29,071 nt of DNA from an uncultured Actinoplanes sp. Its GTDB lineage: Bacteria; Actinomycetota; Actinomycetes; Mycobacteriales; Micromonosporaceae. The DNA lies in NCBI GenBank assembly GCA_934667465.1, contig CAKUMG010000004.1, positions 1 through 29,071 on the forward strand. The letters run 5' to 3'. Made by a program: the position numbers and the translations under genes. The notes under the pieces are model-generated. The model had not been told where the DNA came from. It did no database searches and saw nothing but the letters and a program-made list of their open reading frames with translations. Of this stretch, positions 7,823 through 18,046 are shown piece by piece. The first letter of the stretch is position 1. Each line of letters starts with the position of its first letter.

Positions 7823-8659
7823 ATGACAGCGGCGGCAGCCCTCGGCGACCGGGATCGACCTCCCCTCGACCTCGCCGATTTCGGCCCGAGCCCCATGGTG
7901 ACCTGGACGGAGCTTGTCGCGGCCGACACCCCGACCGAGGATCCGACGAGCTACCGACTCAAGGCCCTGCGCAAGCGCAACGAGGCAACCGCCGGTGTCC
8001 GCGTGACCTTGCGCGGCGGCCAACGAGCCCAAGGCACAGCGTCGTACCACAGCGTGTTGTCGGTCTGGTCGACCCGTCTCCGCCAGCTCGGCCAAGCCCG
8101 CGAGGCCGATCGGCTGCGTGACGCGGGCTCAAAAATCGAAAAGACCTACGACCGCTATCTCCGCGCCTATCTGTCACAGCATGACCTTGAGGACCTGCCA
8201 CGGGCGGACTTCTTCAACCGGCTCGTCAGGGACACGGCTGCGGTCCTGGCCGACATCAGCTTCACGACCGACGAGAGCGTTCTGTTCGTCGGTGAAGTCA
8301 TGGGTTACCGCGGCCGCACCTGGCGTATCGAAGGTCGCGACGCAGCCGGAATGGCTCGGCAAGCCAACGTGCTGGGCCGCGTCCTCGCACGGCGAAACCT
8401 GTCTGAAGGTGCGCTCGTGCTTGTCATCGAACGAATGGTGGGTAACGCCGCCGTCACGGAGGTTGAGCCCGCTGTGCGAGTGCCGAGCGAAGCTGAACTG
8501 CTCGAGGGCCCCCCTTTCGAGGATGAGGAGTACGCGGAACTCGCCAGGCGCTATCGCAAGACCGGCGGCCGGGCTCCCAGCTCTGACGAGCGTGCCGCCG
8601 TCCAGCAGGCACTCGATGCGGGAACCCTCCCTCGGAGACGAATCACTTTGCAGGGGTGA
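7823..8659 (+). CDS. Conserved-looking protein of unknown function, 278 residues
   Basis: I do not recognise this protein. It is soluble, with no signal peptide or membrane helix. An N-terminal acidic stretch (residues 10-45) is followed by a basic helical region (LKALRKRNEATAG near 48). Next comes an Arg/Ala-rich helix pair (WSTRLRQLGQAREADRLRDAG and KTYDRYLRAYL, about 82-120), then a beta-rich middle (ESVLFVGEVMGYRGRTWRIEG) and an acidic C-terminal region ending in a basic tail (LPRRRITLQG). The gene uses more A/T-ending codons than its neighbours, which suggests transfer. It is followed after 37 bases by a GNAT-like gene on the same strand, and the two probably form one unit. A regulator or antitoxin role for one partner is possible but rests only on the arrangement. 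The start ATG fits the -10 box six bases upstream. Confidence 0.75.
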   Translation: MTAAAALGDRDRPPLDLADFGPSPMVTWTELVAADTPTEDPTSYRLKALRKRNEATAGVRVTLRGGQRAQGTASYHSVLSVWSTRLRQLGQAREADRLRDAGSKIEKTYDRYLRAYLSQHDLEDLPRADFFNRLVRDTAAVLADISFTTDESVLFVGEVMGYRGRTWRIEGRDAAGMARQANVLGRVLARRNLSEGALVLVIERMVGNAAVTEVEPAVRVPSEAELLEGPPFEDEEYAELARRYRKTGGRAPSSDERAAVQQALDAGTLPRRRITLQG

Positions 8660-8712
8660 CGACAACCCTCCCACGCGGGCGGATTAGCCTAGCGGGGTGA
8701 CAACAACCTTCC
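8653..8712 (+). repeat. 19-bp direct repeat at the end of one gene and the start of the next
   Basis: The sequences at 8653-8671 and 8694-8712 agree at 17 of 19 positions (GGGGTGAC-x-ACAACC-x-TCC), 41 bases apart. The TGA in the first copy is the stop codon of the 278-residue protein. The GTG in the second copy is the start codon of the GNAT-like protein. A TAGCCT box (8685-8690) six bases before that GTG suggests an internal leaderless start. The repeat may be a duplicated regulatory site or a trace of a local duplication. Confidence 0.6.
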
Positions 8713-9227
8713 GTGACGGCGAACGTGGCGATCGGCAGGCGCTACAAGGGTTTCGGTGCACCCACCCGCCGGCTCTCGACGAGCATGGTCGCCGCCTTCC
8801 GCACGATCGTCCATGGGAGACGGAAGTCGAGGCTTACTTCCACAATCTCAAGCCACCCGGACGACCCGAAGACATGATCCGACTTGGATTCGACAGCTAT
8901 CGAAACCTTGCCAGCATCGTCGAAGTTCAAGGGCAGCACTTCTCTGCTGGACAACCAACGCCTCAATTCTTCATCCGCGCAGTGGCCGTCTCGCTGACCC
9001 ACAGGCGCACTGGCGGCAAGGTCGCCGACTCGGCCATGACAGACGTTCTGACGAAGATCGCCCAACGAGTTGCTGCTGGCGGGATTGATCGATTCTTCGT
9101 CTCAGGACGGATTCATCGGAGCAACAACGCCAGTCAGACGATGGTGCAACGGCACGGCCTGCAACCGATAACGGATGTCCCCCATGACCCTTACGTCCTG
9201 TGGGGCGTTGCCGTATCCATCGGATGA
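8697..9227 (+). CDS. GNAT-like N-acetyltransferase-fold protein
   Basis: This 176-residue protein has the length of a single GNAT domain. The core strand and loop FFIRAVAVSLTHRRTGGKVAD (about 92-112) resemble motif A, where acetyl-CoA pyrophosphate is bound at R/Q-x-x-G-x-G/A. Here the last small residue is a lysine, so the loop is a variant. IHRSNNASQTMVQRHGLQPI (about 137-156) matches motif B, with the conserved N-x-x-S-x-x-x-x-x-x-x-G-L/F pattern. The GTG at 8697 follows a TAGCCT box by six bases, so a leaderless start is likely; there is no good ribosome site. A 60-base stretch inside the gene (8881-8940) has only 31 G+C bases, far below the surrounding level, which argues for recent acquisition. 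Together with the upstream orphan it could be a toxin-like or modification pair, but no substrate can be named. Confidence 0.65.
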   Translation: MTTTFRDGERGDRQALQGFRCTHPPALDEHGRRLPHDRPWETEVEAYFHNLKPPGRPEDMIRLGFDSYRNLASIVEVQGQHFSAGQPTPQFFIRAVAVSLTHRRTGGKVADSAMTDVLTKIAQRVAAGGIDRFFVSGRIHRSNNASQTMVQRHGLQPITDVPHDPYVLWGVAVSIG

Positions 9228-9257
9228 AACGGTGCGGCCGAAGCGGGGAATTCCAGG

Positions 9258-10028
9258 TCAGTGAACTGTTACCTGGACGCCGTCGCTCACTTCGCTCAGG
9301 TCCGGGGTGCCGCAGCCCACGAGTTGAAGGTGCCGGAGCCGCGGCAGCTCTGCCAGGGTGCCGAAGTCGGTGACTGCGTCGCAGTAGCGGATCTGCAACG
9401 TCTCAACACCGCTGCCGGCAAGCGCTGCGAGGAAACGCAGGGACCTCAGGTTGTGCAATCGCAGCGACGTCAGACCGTCCAGCGCCTCGATGCCGTCCAA
9501 GGTAGTCAGCCCGCCTCCGAGCAGCCCGAGCCCGGTCAGCGGCAGGTGCCCGATCCGCTCGAACACCCCGGCCGGGACCGTGATCAGGTGCAGCTCCCGC
9601 AGGCTCGGCACGGCCACGATCTCGTCCAGGTTCTGCGAGTTCCGGGCCGGCTTGATCACCACGGCCCGCACGTTCGGCAGCGCGTCCCGGGTCAGCATGA
9701 GCGGCCCGTCGGCGCGGAGCCCGGTCACGAGCGGCAACATCACCCCGGGCGGCCACGTCGTCGCCGACCCGCCGGTGAACACCCCCAGCGTGGTGACCGA
9801 CGGCGGCACACTCTCCGCGCTGATCCCGGCCACCGCCGCCCGCCCGGCCACCGGCCCCACCATCAGCCGCTGCAGGCCCGTCAGCTCCCGGACCCGCGGG
9901 AAAATGCGCGCGAGCGGCTCGGACGGCGGCGCCCACAACCGCAACGCGGTGACGCGTACGGGATCGATCGGCTCGTCGGGCAGCAGCACCGCCCCCGGCG
10001 CCACCCCCGAATGCCGCGCCTCGCTCAT
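9258..10028 (-). CDS. Leucine-rich-repeat protein
   Basis: This is a 256-residue protein without a signal peptide. From about residue 45 it is built of irregular leucine-rich repeats of 20-24 residues, for example VPSLRELHLITVPAGVF, LPLTGLGLLGGGLTTLDGI, LDGLTSLRLHNLRSLRFL and LPRLRHLQLVGCGTPDLSEV. The repeats form a solenoid that usually serves protein binding, and nothing catalytic is visible. The gene starts only a few dozen bases after the frame-disrupted AAA ATPase gene on the same strand, so the two were probably cotranscribed. The protein may be a partner or sensor of that ATPase, or a leftover of the same accessory insertion. The start ATG at 10028 has only a weak purine stretch before it. 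Confidence 0.75.
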   Translation of the reverse strand: MSEARHSGVAPGAVLLPDEPIDPVRVTALRLWAPPSEPLARIFPRVRELTGLQRLMVGPVAGRAAVAGISAESVPPSVTTLGVFTGGSATTWPPGVMLPLVTGLRADGPLMLTRDALPNVRAVVIKPARNSQNLDEIVAVPSLRELHLITVPAGVFERIGHLPLTGLGLLGGGLTTLDGIEALDGLTSLRLHNLRSLRFLAALAGSGVETLQIRYCDAVTDFGTLAELPRLRHLQLVGCGTPDLSEVSDGVQVTVH

Positions 10029-10072
10029 GACCTACTCGTCAGGCTCGATCGTGTGCTCCTCGGAATGCCAGG

Positions 10073-11320
10073 TCAGCGCGGCGCCGAGAGGTCGCAGGCG
10101 GGGAAGATGCCGGCGAGCACGTGCAGATTGCTGGTCGCGAACGCGACGACATTGTCGGGGATCGTCGGGCTGCGGCGCGGAGTTGCGATCGCGTCCGCAA
10201 AGTGGTCCGGAAGAGATCGTCGTCGGCGACCCGGGGCGGGAACGCGTCGTCCGGGCCGGGGAGCTGGATGAGTCCGCCCGGCGAGGCGCTCTGGCAGATG
10301 TACGGGCTGTGGCTGGTGACGATGAACTGGATGTACGGGAAGTGCTCCATCAGCCACGGCGCGATGCGCTTCTGCCACGACTAAATGCAGGTGCACATCG
10401 ATCTCGTCGATGAGCACCACCCCGGAGGTCGTGTTGACCGGCGCCCCGGAGTCGTCCCAATAGGCATTACCGTCGAAGCATTCGTGGGTCTGCCGGACGA
10501 TGTCGGTCACCAGGGCCGTGACCGTCCGGTAGCCGTCGCTCATCTCGTCGATCCGGACCGGCGGGCTGCCCTCCTTGACGATCCACAGGCCGTCCGGGTC
10601 CACCCGGTCCGCGCGATAGCCGTCGGGGAAGAGCCCGTCATTGAGCAGGGCGAGCATCCGGTGTTCCAGCTCGGCATACTCCTCACGACCCGAGCGGGCG
10701 CGGTAGTTGACCTGCTGCAGCCACTGGACGGTTTCCGCGAGCGAGGCTTCCTCCCGGAACAGCGTGGCGAAGCGGGCTACCGTCCAGTCGCCGGCCATCA
10801 GCCTGGCGACTTCGCCGCTGGTCCCCGCCAGTCGACGGAACGGGCCGTAGCCGGCGGCGAACCAGCCCGTCGGCTTCTGCGACCAGAGTGATCGTTCCGC
10901 CATCCTCCCGCCCGCGCCGCCGTCGTCGAAGTCGGCCTGCGGGCGGGACCTGGTCCCTTCGGCGTGCTCCCACTTCAACGGCGCCGGGAACTGTCCCGGG
11001 GCACGCCCACGGCCGCTGAGCGTGACTTCGTACTCGTCCCTGGCGATGTCCGCCCGGACGGTGGCGAGGGAGCTGCCGTGACTGACCCAGTCGCGGTCGC
11101 CCTCGGTCAGGCTATTCGCCACCTCGGGGCCTGCCATGGCGGCCGCGGCCGCGCGAAGCAGCGTCGTCTTGCCGGAACCGTTGCGGCCCGCGATGACGAC
11201 GAAGCCGCGGTAGCGGTCGAAGACGTCGCCGCCCTCGGTGTTCAGTTCGAAGTCGAGGTCGACAGCGCGCGGACCGGAGAAACCACGCACCCCGTCGATG
11301 CGCAGGCGATGAAGGTACAT
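10073..11320 (-). pseudogene. AAA ATPase (RecF/OLD/PtuA-like), disrupted by frameshifts
   Basis: The gene starts at ATG 11320 behind a strong GGAGGAGG. The protein begins MYLHRLRIDGVRGF, as in RecF/OLD/Septu PtuA-type ATPases, with Walker A GRNGSGKTT (45-53). Mid-domain signature residues follow (WFAAGYGPFRR), then the ABC-like EMSDGYRTV and Walker B VVLIDEIDVHLH ending at residue 312. At 10384-10381 one extra base breaks the frame. The expected continuation SWQKRIAPWLMEHF and IQFIVTSHSPYICQ (the D-loop/H-loop end of the domain) is in the next frame, at about 10380-10220. Codon third positions then suggest that coding returns to the original frame until the stop at 10073. The other frame ends at 10039. 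Two compensating indels or a deletion junction would explain this. The partner nuclease that such ATPases usually have is absent, so this is probably a decayed defence gene. Confidence 0.7.
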
Positions 11321-11341
11321 GGACGTTCCTCCTCCGGAAGT

Positions 11342-11375
11342 GCGCCGCCGCTGCTCCTCAGAACAGCGGCGGCGC
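11342..11375 (-). terminator. 12-bp perfect hairpin after ileS
   Basis: GCGCCGCCGCTG (11342-11353) pairs with CAGCGGCGGCGC (11364-11375) around a 10-base loop, eight bases beyond the ileS stop. It has no T-run. It probably ends the ileS transcript, so the ATPase gene downstream on the same strand needs its own promoter or read-through. Confidence 0.7.
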
Positions 11376-11382
11376 GTCGGTG

Positions 11383-14499
<3,117 letters not shown>

Positions 14500-14733
14500 G
14501 TGGTCCTTCCTCCGTCGGGTTCACCTTCACCAACGGAGGGACGAGGCCGTTGCGGCCCCGCGGTACCACCCTCCTTGACCGCGAGACATCCGCGGCCCCC
14601 TCATTCAGGGTTCGCTCGGCTCGGAGGGTGATCTTCGCGTCGTGCACACCACCGGGCTCCCACCGCCCCCGGCTCGCTCTCGGCTGCGTCCGCCGTTACT
14701 CGTCCTCGTCAACACCTTGCGCCAAAAATGGTA
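14500..14733 (-). promoter_or_regulatory. T-box riboswitch leader of ileS (translational type) with its promoter
   Basis: On the minus strand, a -10 box TACCAT (14733-14728) is followed by GACGAGGACGAGTA (about 14710-14697). This is the 5' arm of Stem I with its AGTA loop-E element. GAAGATCA (14637-14629 region) provides a candidate isoleucine specifier ATC at 14632-14630. The T-box bulge GGTGGTACCGCGG is at 14570-14558. CCTCCGT (14539-14533) is complementary to ACGGAGG (14515-14509), which contains the ileS ribosome site ten bases before the start. Pairing of these two hides the ribosome site. Uncharged tRNA-Ile binding the T-box bulge should favour the alternative fold and allow translation. 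Actinobacterial ileS genes are known to use such translation-controlling T-boxes, and no intrinsic terminator is seen here. Confidence 0.9.
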
Positions 14734-15024
14734 GCGCACGCGCAGCCGGCCCCGCGATTCAGTTACTCCCCCGAAGGCTTCCCGACGAAGGCTTCCCGAA
14801 AGGCGAAGATCAAGAACGGGGATGTCGTAGCGGGGTGGGGTGTACAGATCGCTGCTCCCGCCGAGGACCGCACGACCGGCGCCAGGGGCCTGGCGGCCCC
14901 AGAACGGCACCGCCCGCACGGCGACGTGCGTGAGTGGTCACTCCCGAAACCCCGCACCCCCTCGCACCTGGGCGAGTGAGGGTACCCTTACCGCGACCGC
15001 ACCTCGCTGGGAAGAGTTGGTTTC
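14734..15024. other. Intergenic region between the ileS leader and the siderophore gene
   Basis: No supported gene. It holds the upstream part of the ileS promoter, a 14-base perfect tandem repeat CGAAGGCTTCCCGA (14772-14785 and 14786-14799), and a small hairpin CGCCAG/CTGGCG (14880-14895). It also holds an iron-box-like palindrome at 14976-14991. GGGAAGAG (about 15009-15016) serves as ribosome site for the gene at 15025. Confidence 0.6.
14976..14991 (+). promoter_or_regulatory. Palindrome resembling an IdeR/DmdR iron box
   Basis: GTGAGGGTACCCTTAC is a 16-base palindrome with one mismatched pair. Its core AGGGTACCCTTACC agrees at 10 of 14 positions with AGGTTAGGCTAACC, the centre of the actinobacterial iron-repressor box. 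It lies 34 bases before a siderophore-interacting protein gene, the kind of gene such boxes control. The match is imperfect, so this is a candidate only. Confidence 0.45.
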
Positions 15025-15861
15025 ATGTCGAACAGGCCAGTCCGTGCCGCCAAGACCGGTGTCGTGACCCGGGTGGAGCAGCTGACCCCGCACATGGTGC
15101 GGATCGTCGTCGGCGGCCCCGGGCTCGCCGAGGTGCGGGCGGGCGAGTTCACCGACCACTACGTGAAGGTGATCTTCCCGCAGCCGGGCGTGGACTATCC
15201 GGAGCCGTTCGATCCGGGCGCGATCCGGGAGACGATGCCGCGGGAGGCGTGGCCGGTCGTGCGGACCTACACGGTGCGCAAGTGGCTGCCCGAGCTGCCC
15301 GAGCTGTGGCTCGACTTCGTGGTGCACGGCGACGAGGGCATCGCCGGGCCGTGGGCGCGGGCGGCGAAGCCCGGCGACCGGGTCCTGTTCCAGGGTCCCG
15401 GCGGCGGTTACGCCCCGGACCCGGCGGCGGCGTGGCATCTGATCGCCGGTGACGAGAGCGCGCTGCCCGCGATCGCCGCCTCGCTGGAGGGCATGCCCGC
15501 CGACGCGAAGGTGCACGCGTTCCTCGAGGTCGAGGGGCCCGAGGAGGAGCAGAAGCTCGAGACCCCCGCGAACGCCGAGATCACCTGGCTGCACCGCGGC
15601 GACCGGCCCTGCGGCGAGCTGCTCGTGGCGGCCGTCCGGGGCTTCGCCTGGCCCGAGGGTGACGTGCAGGCGTTCGTCCACGGCGAGGCGAACTGCGTCA
15701 AGGACCTGCGCCGCTTCCTGCGGGTCGAGAAGCAGATCCCGATGCGGCAGCTGTCGATCTCGGGCTACTGGCGCCGCGGCATGAACGAGGACGGCTGGCA
15801 GAAGAGCAAGCCCGAGTGGAATCAGCAGATCGAGGCCGAGCAGGAGACGCCCGCCGCCTGA
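15025..15861 (+). CDS. Siderophore-interacting flavoprotein (ViuB/SIP family ferric-siderophore reductase)
   Basis: This 278-residue cytosolic flavoprotein should release iron from imported ferric siderophores by reduction. The N-terminal FAD-binding beta-barrel includes R-T-Y-T-V-R (80-85), the flavin isoalloxazine/phosphate motif of the family, and a VLFQGPGGGY turn (120-129). The NAD(P)H-binding domain carries the SIP-specific LIAGDESALPAIAASLEGMP (139-158) and EVEGPEEEQ. The C-terminal helix pair ends with SISGYWRRGMNEDGW (about 246-260), another SIP hallmark. The start ATG is at a normal distance from GGGAAGAG. It stands alone, with an iron-box-like palindrome upstream and convergent with a disulfide oxidoreductase. 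No siderophore synthesis or transport genes are in the window. Confidence 0.92.
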   Translation: MSNRPVRAAKTGVVTRVEQLTPHMVRIVVGGPGLAEVRAGEFTDHYVKVIFPQPGVDYPEPFDPGAIRETMPREAWPVVRTYTVRKWLPELPELWLDFVVHGDEGIAGPWARAAKPGDRVLFQGPGGGYAPDPAAAWHLIAGDESALPAIAASLEGMPADAKVHAFLEVEGPEEEQKLETPANAEITWLHRGDRPCGELLVAAVRGFAWPEGDVQAFVHGEANCVKDLRRFLRVEKQIPMRQLSISGYWRRGMNEDGWQKSKPEWNQQIEAEQETPAA

Positions 15862-15894
15862 TCTCCGCCGGCCGCCGGGACGGGCGGGCCTGCG

Positions 15895-15990
15895 CTCGCC
15901 CCCGCCCGGCACGAACCGGCACGGAACGGGCCGGCACTCGCCCCGCCCAGCACGAACCGGGACGGAGCAGGCCGAAGCTCGCCCCGCCCG
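15895..15990. repeat. About 41-bp imperfect tandem repeat, 2.3 copies, between convergent genes
   Basis: CTCGCC(C)CCGCCC-x-GCACGAACCGG starts at 15895, 15937 and, partially, 15978. The copies differ at several bases. The array is noncoding and leads into the hairpin at 15981-16003. Confidence 0.7.
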
Positions 15991-16003
15991 GCGCGGGCGG
16001 GGC
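15981..16003. terminator. Bidirectional GC hairpin
   Basis: GCCCCGCCC (15981-15989) pairs perfectly with GGGCGGGGC (15995-16003) around GGCGC. It lies nine bases beyond the stop of the minus-strand oxidoreductase gene and about 120 bases after the siderophore gene. It could end both transcripts. Confidence 0.55.
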
Positions 16004-16011
16004 GACGGGGC

Positions 16012-17433
16012 TCAGGGACGCCCGTACGTCTCCAGCAGGCGCAGCCAGATCTCACTGAGCGTCGGGTATGCGGGCACGGCGTGCCACAGCCGGTCGAGCG
16101 GCACCTCGCCGACGACCGCGATCGTCGCCGCCTGCAGCAGGTTGTCGACCTCCGGCCCGACGAAGGTCACGCCGAGCACCACCTTGCGGGCCTCGTCGAC
16201 GACCATCCGGGCGGTGCCGGAATAGCCGTCCCGGTGCACGCTCGCGCCGGCCACACTGCCCAGCTCGTAGTCGACGACCCGGACGTCGTAGCCGGCCTCG
16301 CGGGCGGCGGCCGCGGTCAGCCCGACCGAGGCGACCTGCGGGTCGGTGAAGACGACCTGCGGCACCGCCCGGTGGTCAGCGGTGGCGACGTGGGCGCCCC
16401 ACGGCTGGTCCGCGACGGGCTTGCCGGCGGCCCGGGCGACGATGACGTCACCGACCGCGCGGGCCTGGTATTTGCCCTGGTGGGTGAGCAAGGCCCGGTG
16501 GTTGACGTCCCCGGCGGCGTAGAGCCAGTCGAAGCCCTCGACCAGCATGGTGTCGTCGACGGGCAGCCACGTGCCGGGCTTCAGACCGACGGCGTCGAGC
16601 CCGATGTCGCCGCTGTTCGGGGTCCGCCCGGTCGCCACGAGGACCTCCTCGGCGCTGACCGAGCTGCCGTCACCGAGCTCCAGGGTCACGCCCTCATCCG
16701 TACGCGTCACGCTGGTGGTCTCGGTGTCGAGCAGCACCTTGGCGCCCTGCTCGCGCAGCGCGGCGGTGACCTTCTCCCCCGCGAACGGCTCGGCGCCCGC
16801 CAGCAACCCGCTGCGCGCGATGAGCGTCACGTCGACCCCGAAGCTCGCGTACGCGCATGCCATCTCGACCGCGACGACACCGCCGCCGATGATCGCCAGG
16901 CTGGCCGGCAGCGTCTGCGCGCTGGTCGCCTCGCGGCTGGTCCACGGGTCGGCGTCGGCGAGCCCGGGGATCGGCGGGACCAGCGCCCCGGACCCGGTCG
17001 CCACGATCACGGCCTGCCGCGCGGTCAGCACCCGCTCGTTGCCGTCCTTGGCGGTGACGGTGACCTGCTTGACGCCGCTGATCCGCCCGTGGCCGCGGGC
17101 CAGGCCGATGCCGGCGCTCTCCAGCCACGCGACCTGCCCGTCGTCCTTCCAGTCGCTGGTGAACGAGTTCCGCCGGGCCAGCACCGCCGCCACGTCGATC
17201 TTCCCGGTCACGGCCTGCGCGGCACCGCCCACGTGCTGCGCGGCCCGCACCGCCTCGGCCGGTCGCAGCAGCGCCTTCGACGGCATGCAGGCCCAGTAGG
17301 AGCACTCCCCGCCGACCAGTTCGTGCTCGACCACGACGACGCTCAGGCCGCCCTTCGCCACCCGGTCCGCCGCGTTCTCCCCGACCGGGCCGGCCCCGAG
17401 CACGATGACGTCGTATGTGTTCTCTGCATCCAC
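16012..17433 (-). CDS. FAD/NAD(P)-dependent disulfide oxidoreductase (class I pyridine nucleotide-disulfide family)
   Basis: This 473-residue protein has the full layout of the lipoamide dehydrogenase / mercuric reductase / mycothione reductase family. The FAD site VIVLGAGPVGENAA has GxGxxG at 13-18. The redox-active pair C44-SYWA-C49 lies in GGECSYWACMPSK, followed by the NAD(P) site IIGGGVVAVEMA (181-192). ATGRTPN (267-273) and the second FAD contact YAAGDVN (305-311) come next. The C-terminal dimerisation domain has the active-site base in H451-AVPAYPTLSE461. The usual TCLN-x-GC segment is replaced by ECSYWAC, typical of a less studied actinobacterial branch, so the substrate is open: mycothiol-type disulfides or a quinone are possible. 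The ATG at 17433 has GGGGGAG before it, and a TAGGTT box lies ten bases upstream of the start. It is convergent with the siderophore gene. Confidence 0.9.
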   Translation of the reverse strand: MDAENTYDVIVLGAGPVGENAADRVAKGGLSVVVVEHELVGGECSYWACMPSKALLRPAEAVRAAQHVGGAAQAVTGKIDVAAVLARRNSFTSDWKDDGQVAWLESAGIGLARGHGRISGVKQVTVTAKDGNERVLTARQAVIVATGSGALVPPIPGLADADPWTSREATSAQTLPASLAIIGGGVVAVEMACAYASFGVDVTLIARSGLLAGAEPFAGEKVTAALREQGAKVLLDTETTSVTRTDEGVTLELGDGSSVSAEEVLVATGRTPNSGDIGLDAVGLKPGTWLPVDDTMLVEGFDWLYAAGDVNHRALLTHQGKYQARAVGDVIVARAAGKPVADQPWGAHVATADHRAVPQVVFTDPQVASVGLTAAAAREAGYDVRVVDYELGSVAGASVHRDGYSGTARMVVDEARKVVLGVTFVGPEVDNLLQAATIAVVGEVPLDRLWHAVPAYPTLSEIWLRLLETYGRP

Positions 17434-17494
17434 TCCCCCAACCTAGTGCGGTCCGGGGCACGGACGGGGACGCTGCCCGCATTTGACACCCGGA

Positions 17495-17944
17495 TCACGG
17501 CAGGGCGCCGCCGGTGTTGACGATCATGCGGTGCAGGACCCGGAGCGTGGTCGCGTAGTCGGCGTCGCTGATGCCCTCGTGGATGCGGGCAAGGATCGCC
17601 GGGGTGTGCTGCTGCAGGTCGCGGCGGGCCTGCTCGCCCGCTTCCGTCAGGCGGTAGCGGTCGCCGGGCTCGCGGGCCAGCCAGCCCCGCTCGGTCAGGG
17701 TCGAAGCCTCGGCGGCCAGGTCGTCCTCGGGGCGCAGGTAGGTGCGCATCGCCTCGCGCAGTTCGGAAATCGTCATGGCGTGCCCGTGGGGCGAGATGTC
17801 GTGCCGGGAGAGGTTGCGCAAGAGCCAGAACTGCGGCTGGGAGAAGCCGTGCTCGGCCTGGCGGGCGCGGGTGAAGGCGATCAGCGACTGGTACGCCAGG
17901 CCGGTCCAGTAGGCGGCGGGCTGACCCGTGTCGGGAACTGTCAT
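17495..17944 (-). CDS. MarR-like winged-helix transcriptional regulator
   Basis: This 149-residue protein is MarR-sized. QPQFWLLRNLSRH (about 37-49) is the dimerisation-helix-to-wing entry typical of the family. MTISELREAMRTYL through AEASTLTERGWLAREPGDRYRLTEAGEQ (about 57-108) forms the winged helix, ending in the usual LTEAG turn before a long C-terminal helix. The ORF remains open upstream, but the ATG at 17944 is preceded by TACGGT with a seven-base gap, which fits a leaderless start. It is divergent from a small membrane protein gene at 18047, which it may control. Ligand unknown. Confidence 0.85.
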   Translation of the reverse strand: MTVPDTGQPAAYWTGLAYQSLIAFTRARQAEHGFSQPQFWLLRNLSRHDISPHGHAMTISELREAMRTYLRPEDDLAAEASTLTERGWLAREPGDRYRLTEAGEQARRDLQQHTPAILARIHEGISDADYATTLRVLHRMIVNTGGALP

Positions 17945-17951
17945 GGCGGTG

Positions 17952-18016
17952 ACCGTAGAACTTCGAGCGCGGTGGAGGTCAAGCAGTCGACATCGGACGG
18001 CGGGCCTGCCTACGAT
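17952..18016. promoter_or_regulatory. Divergent -10 boxes of the MarR-like gene and the 18047 gene
   Basis: TACGGT on the minus strand (17957-17952) lies seven bases before the MarR-like start. TACGAT on the plus strand (18011-18016) would start a transcript near 18023, whose GGAGG (18037-18041) serves the GTG at 18047. No clear -35 boxes are seen. Confidence 0.5.
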
Positions 18017-18046
18017 CCGGGCGTCCGGCGGCGGCGGAGGTGGACC

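Noticed and set aside
10381..10384. Programmed ribosomal frameshifting in the ATPase gene
   Set aside because: There is no slippery heptamer, pseudoknot or conserved signal visible, and the C-terminal part looks further rearranged; mutation or sequence error is simpler.
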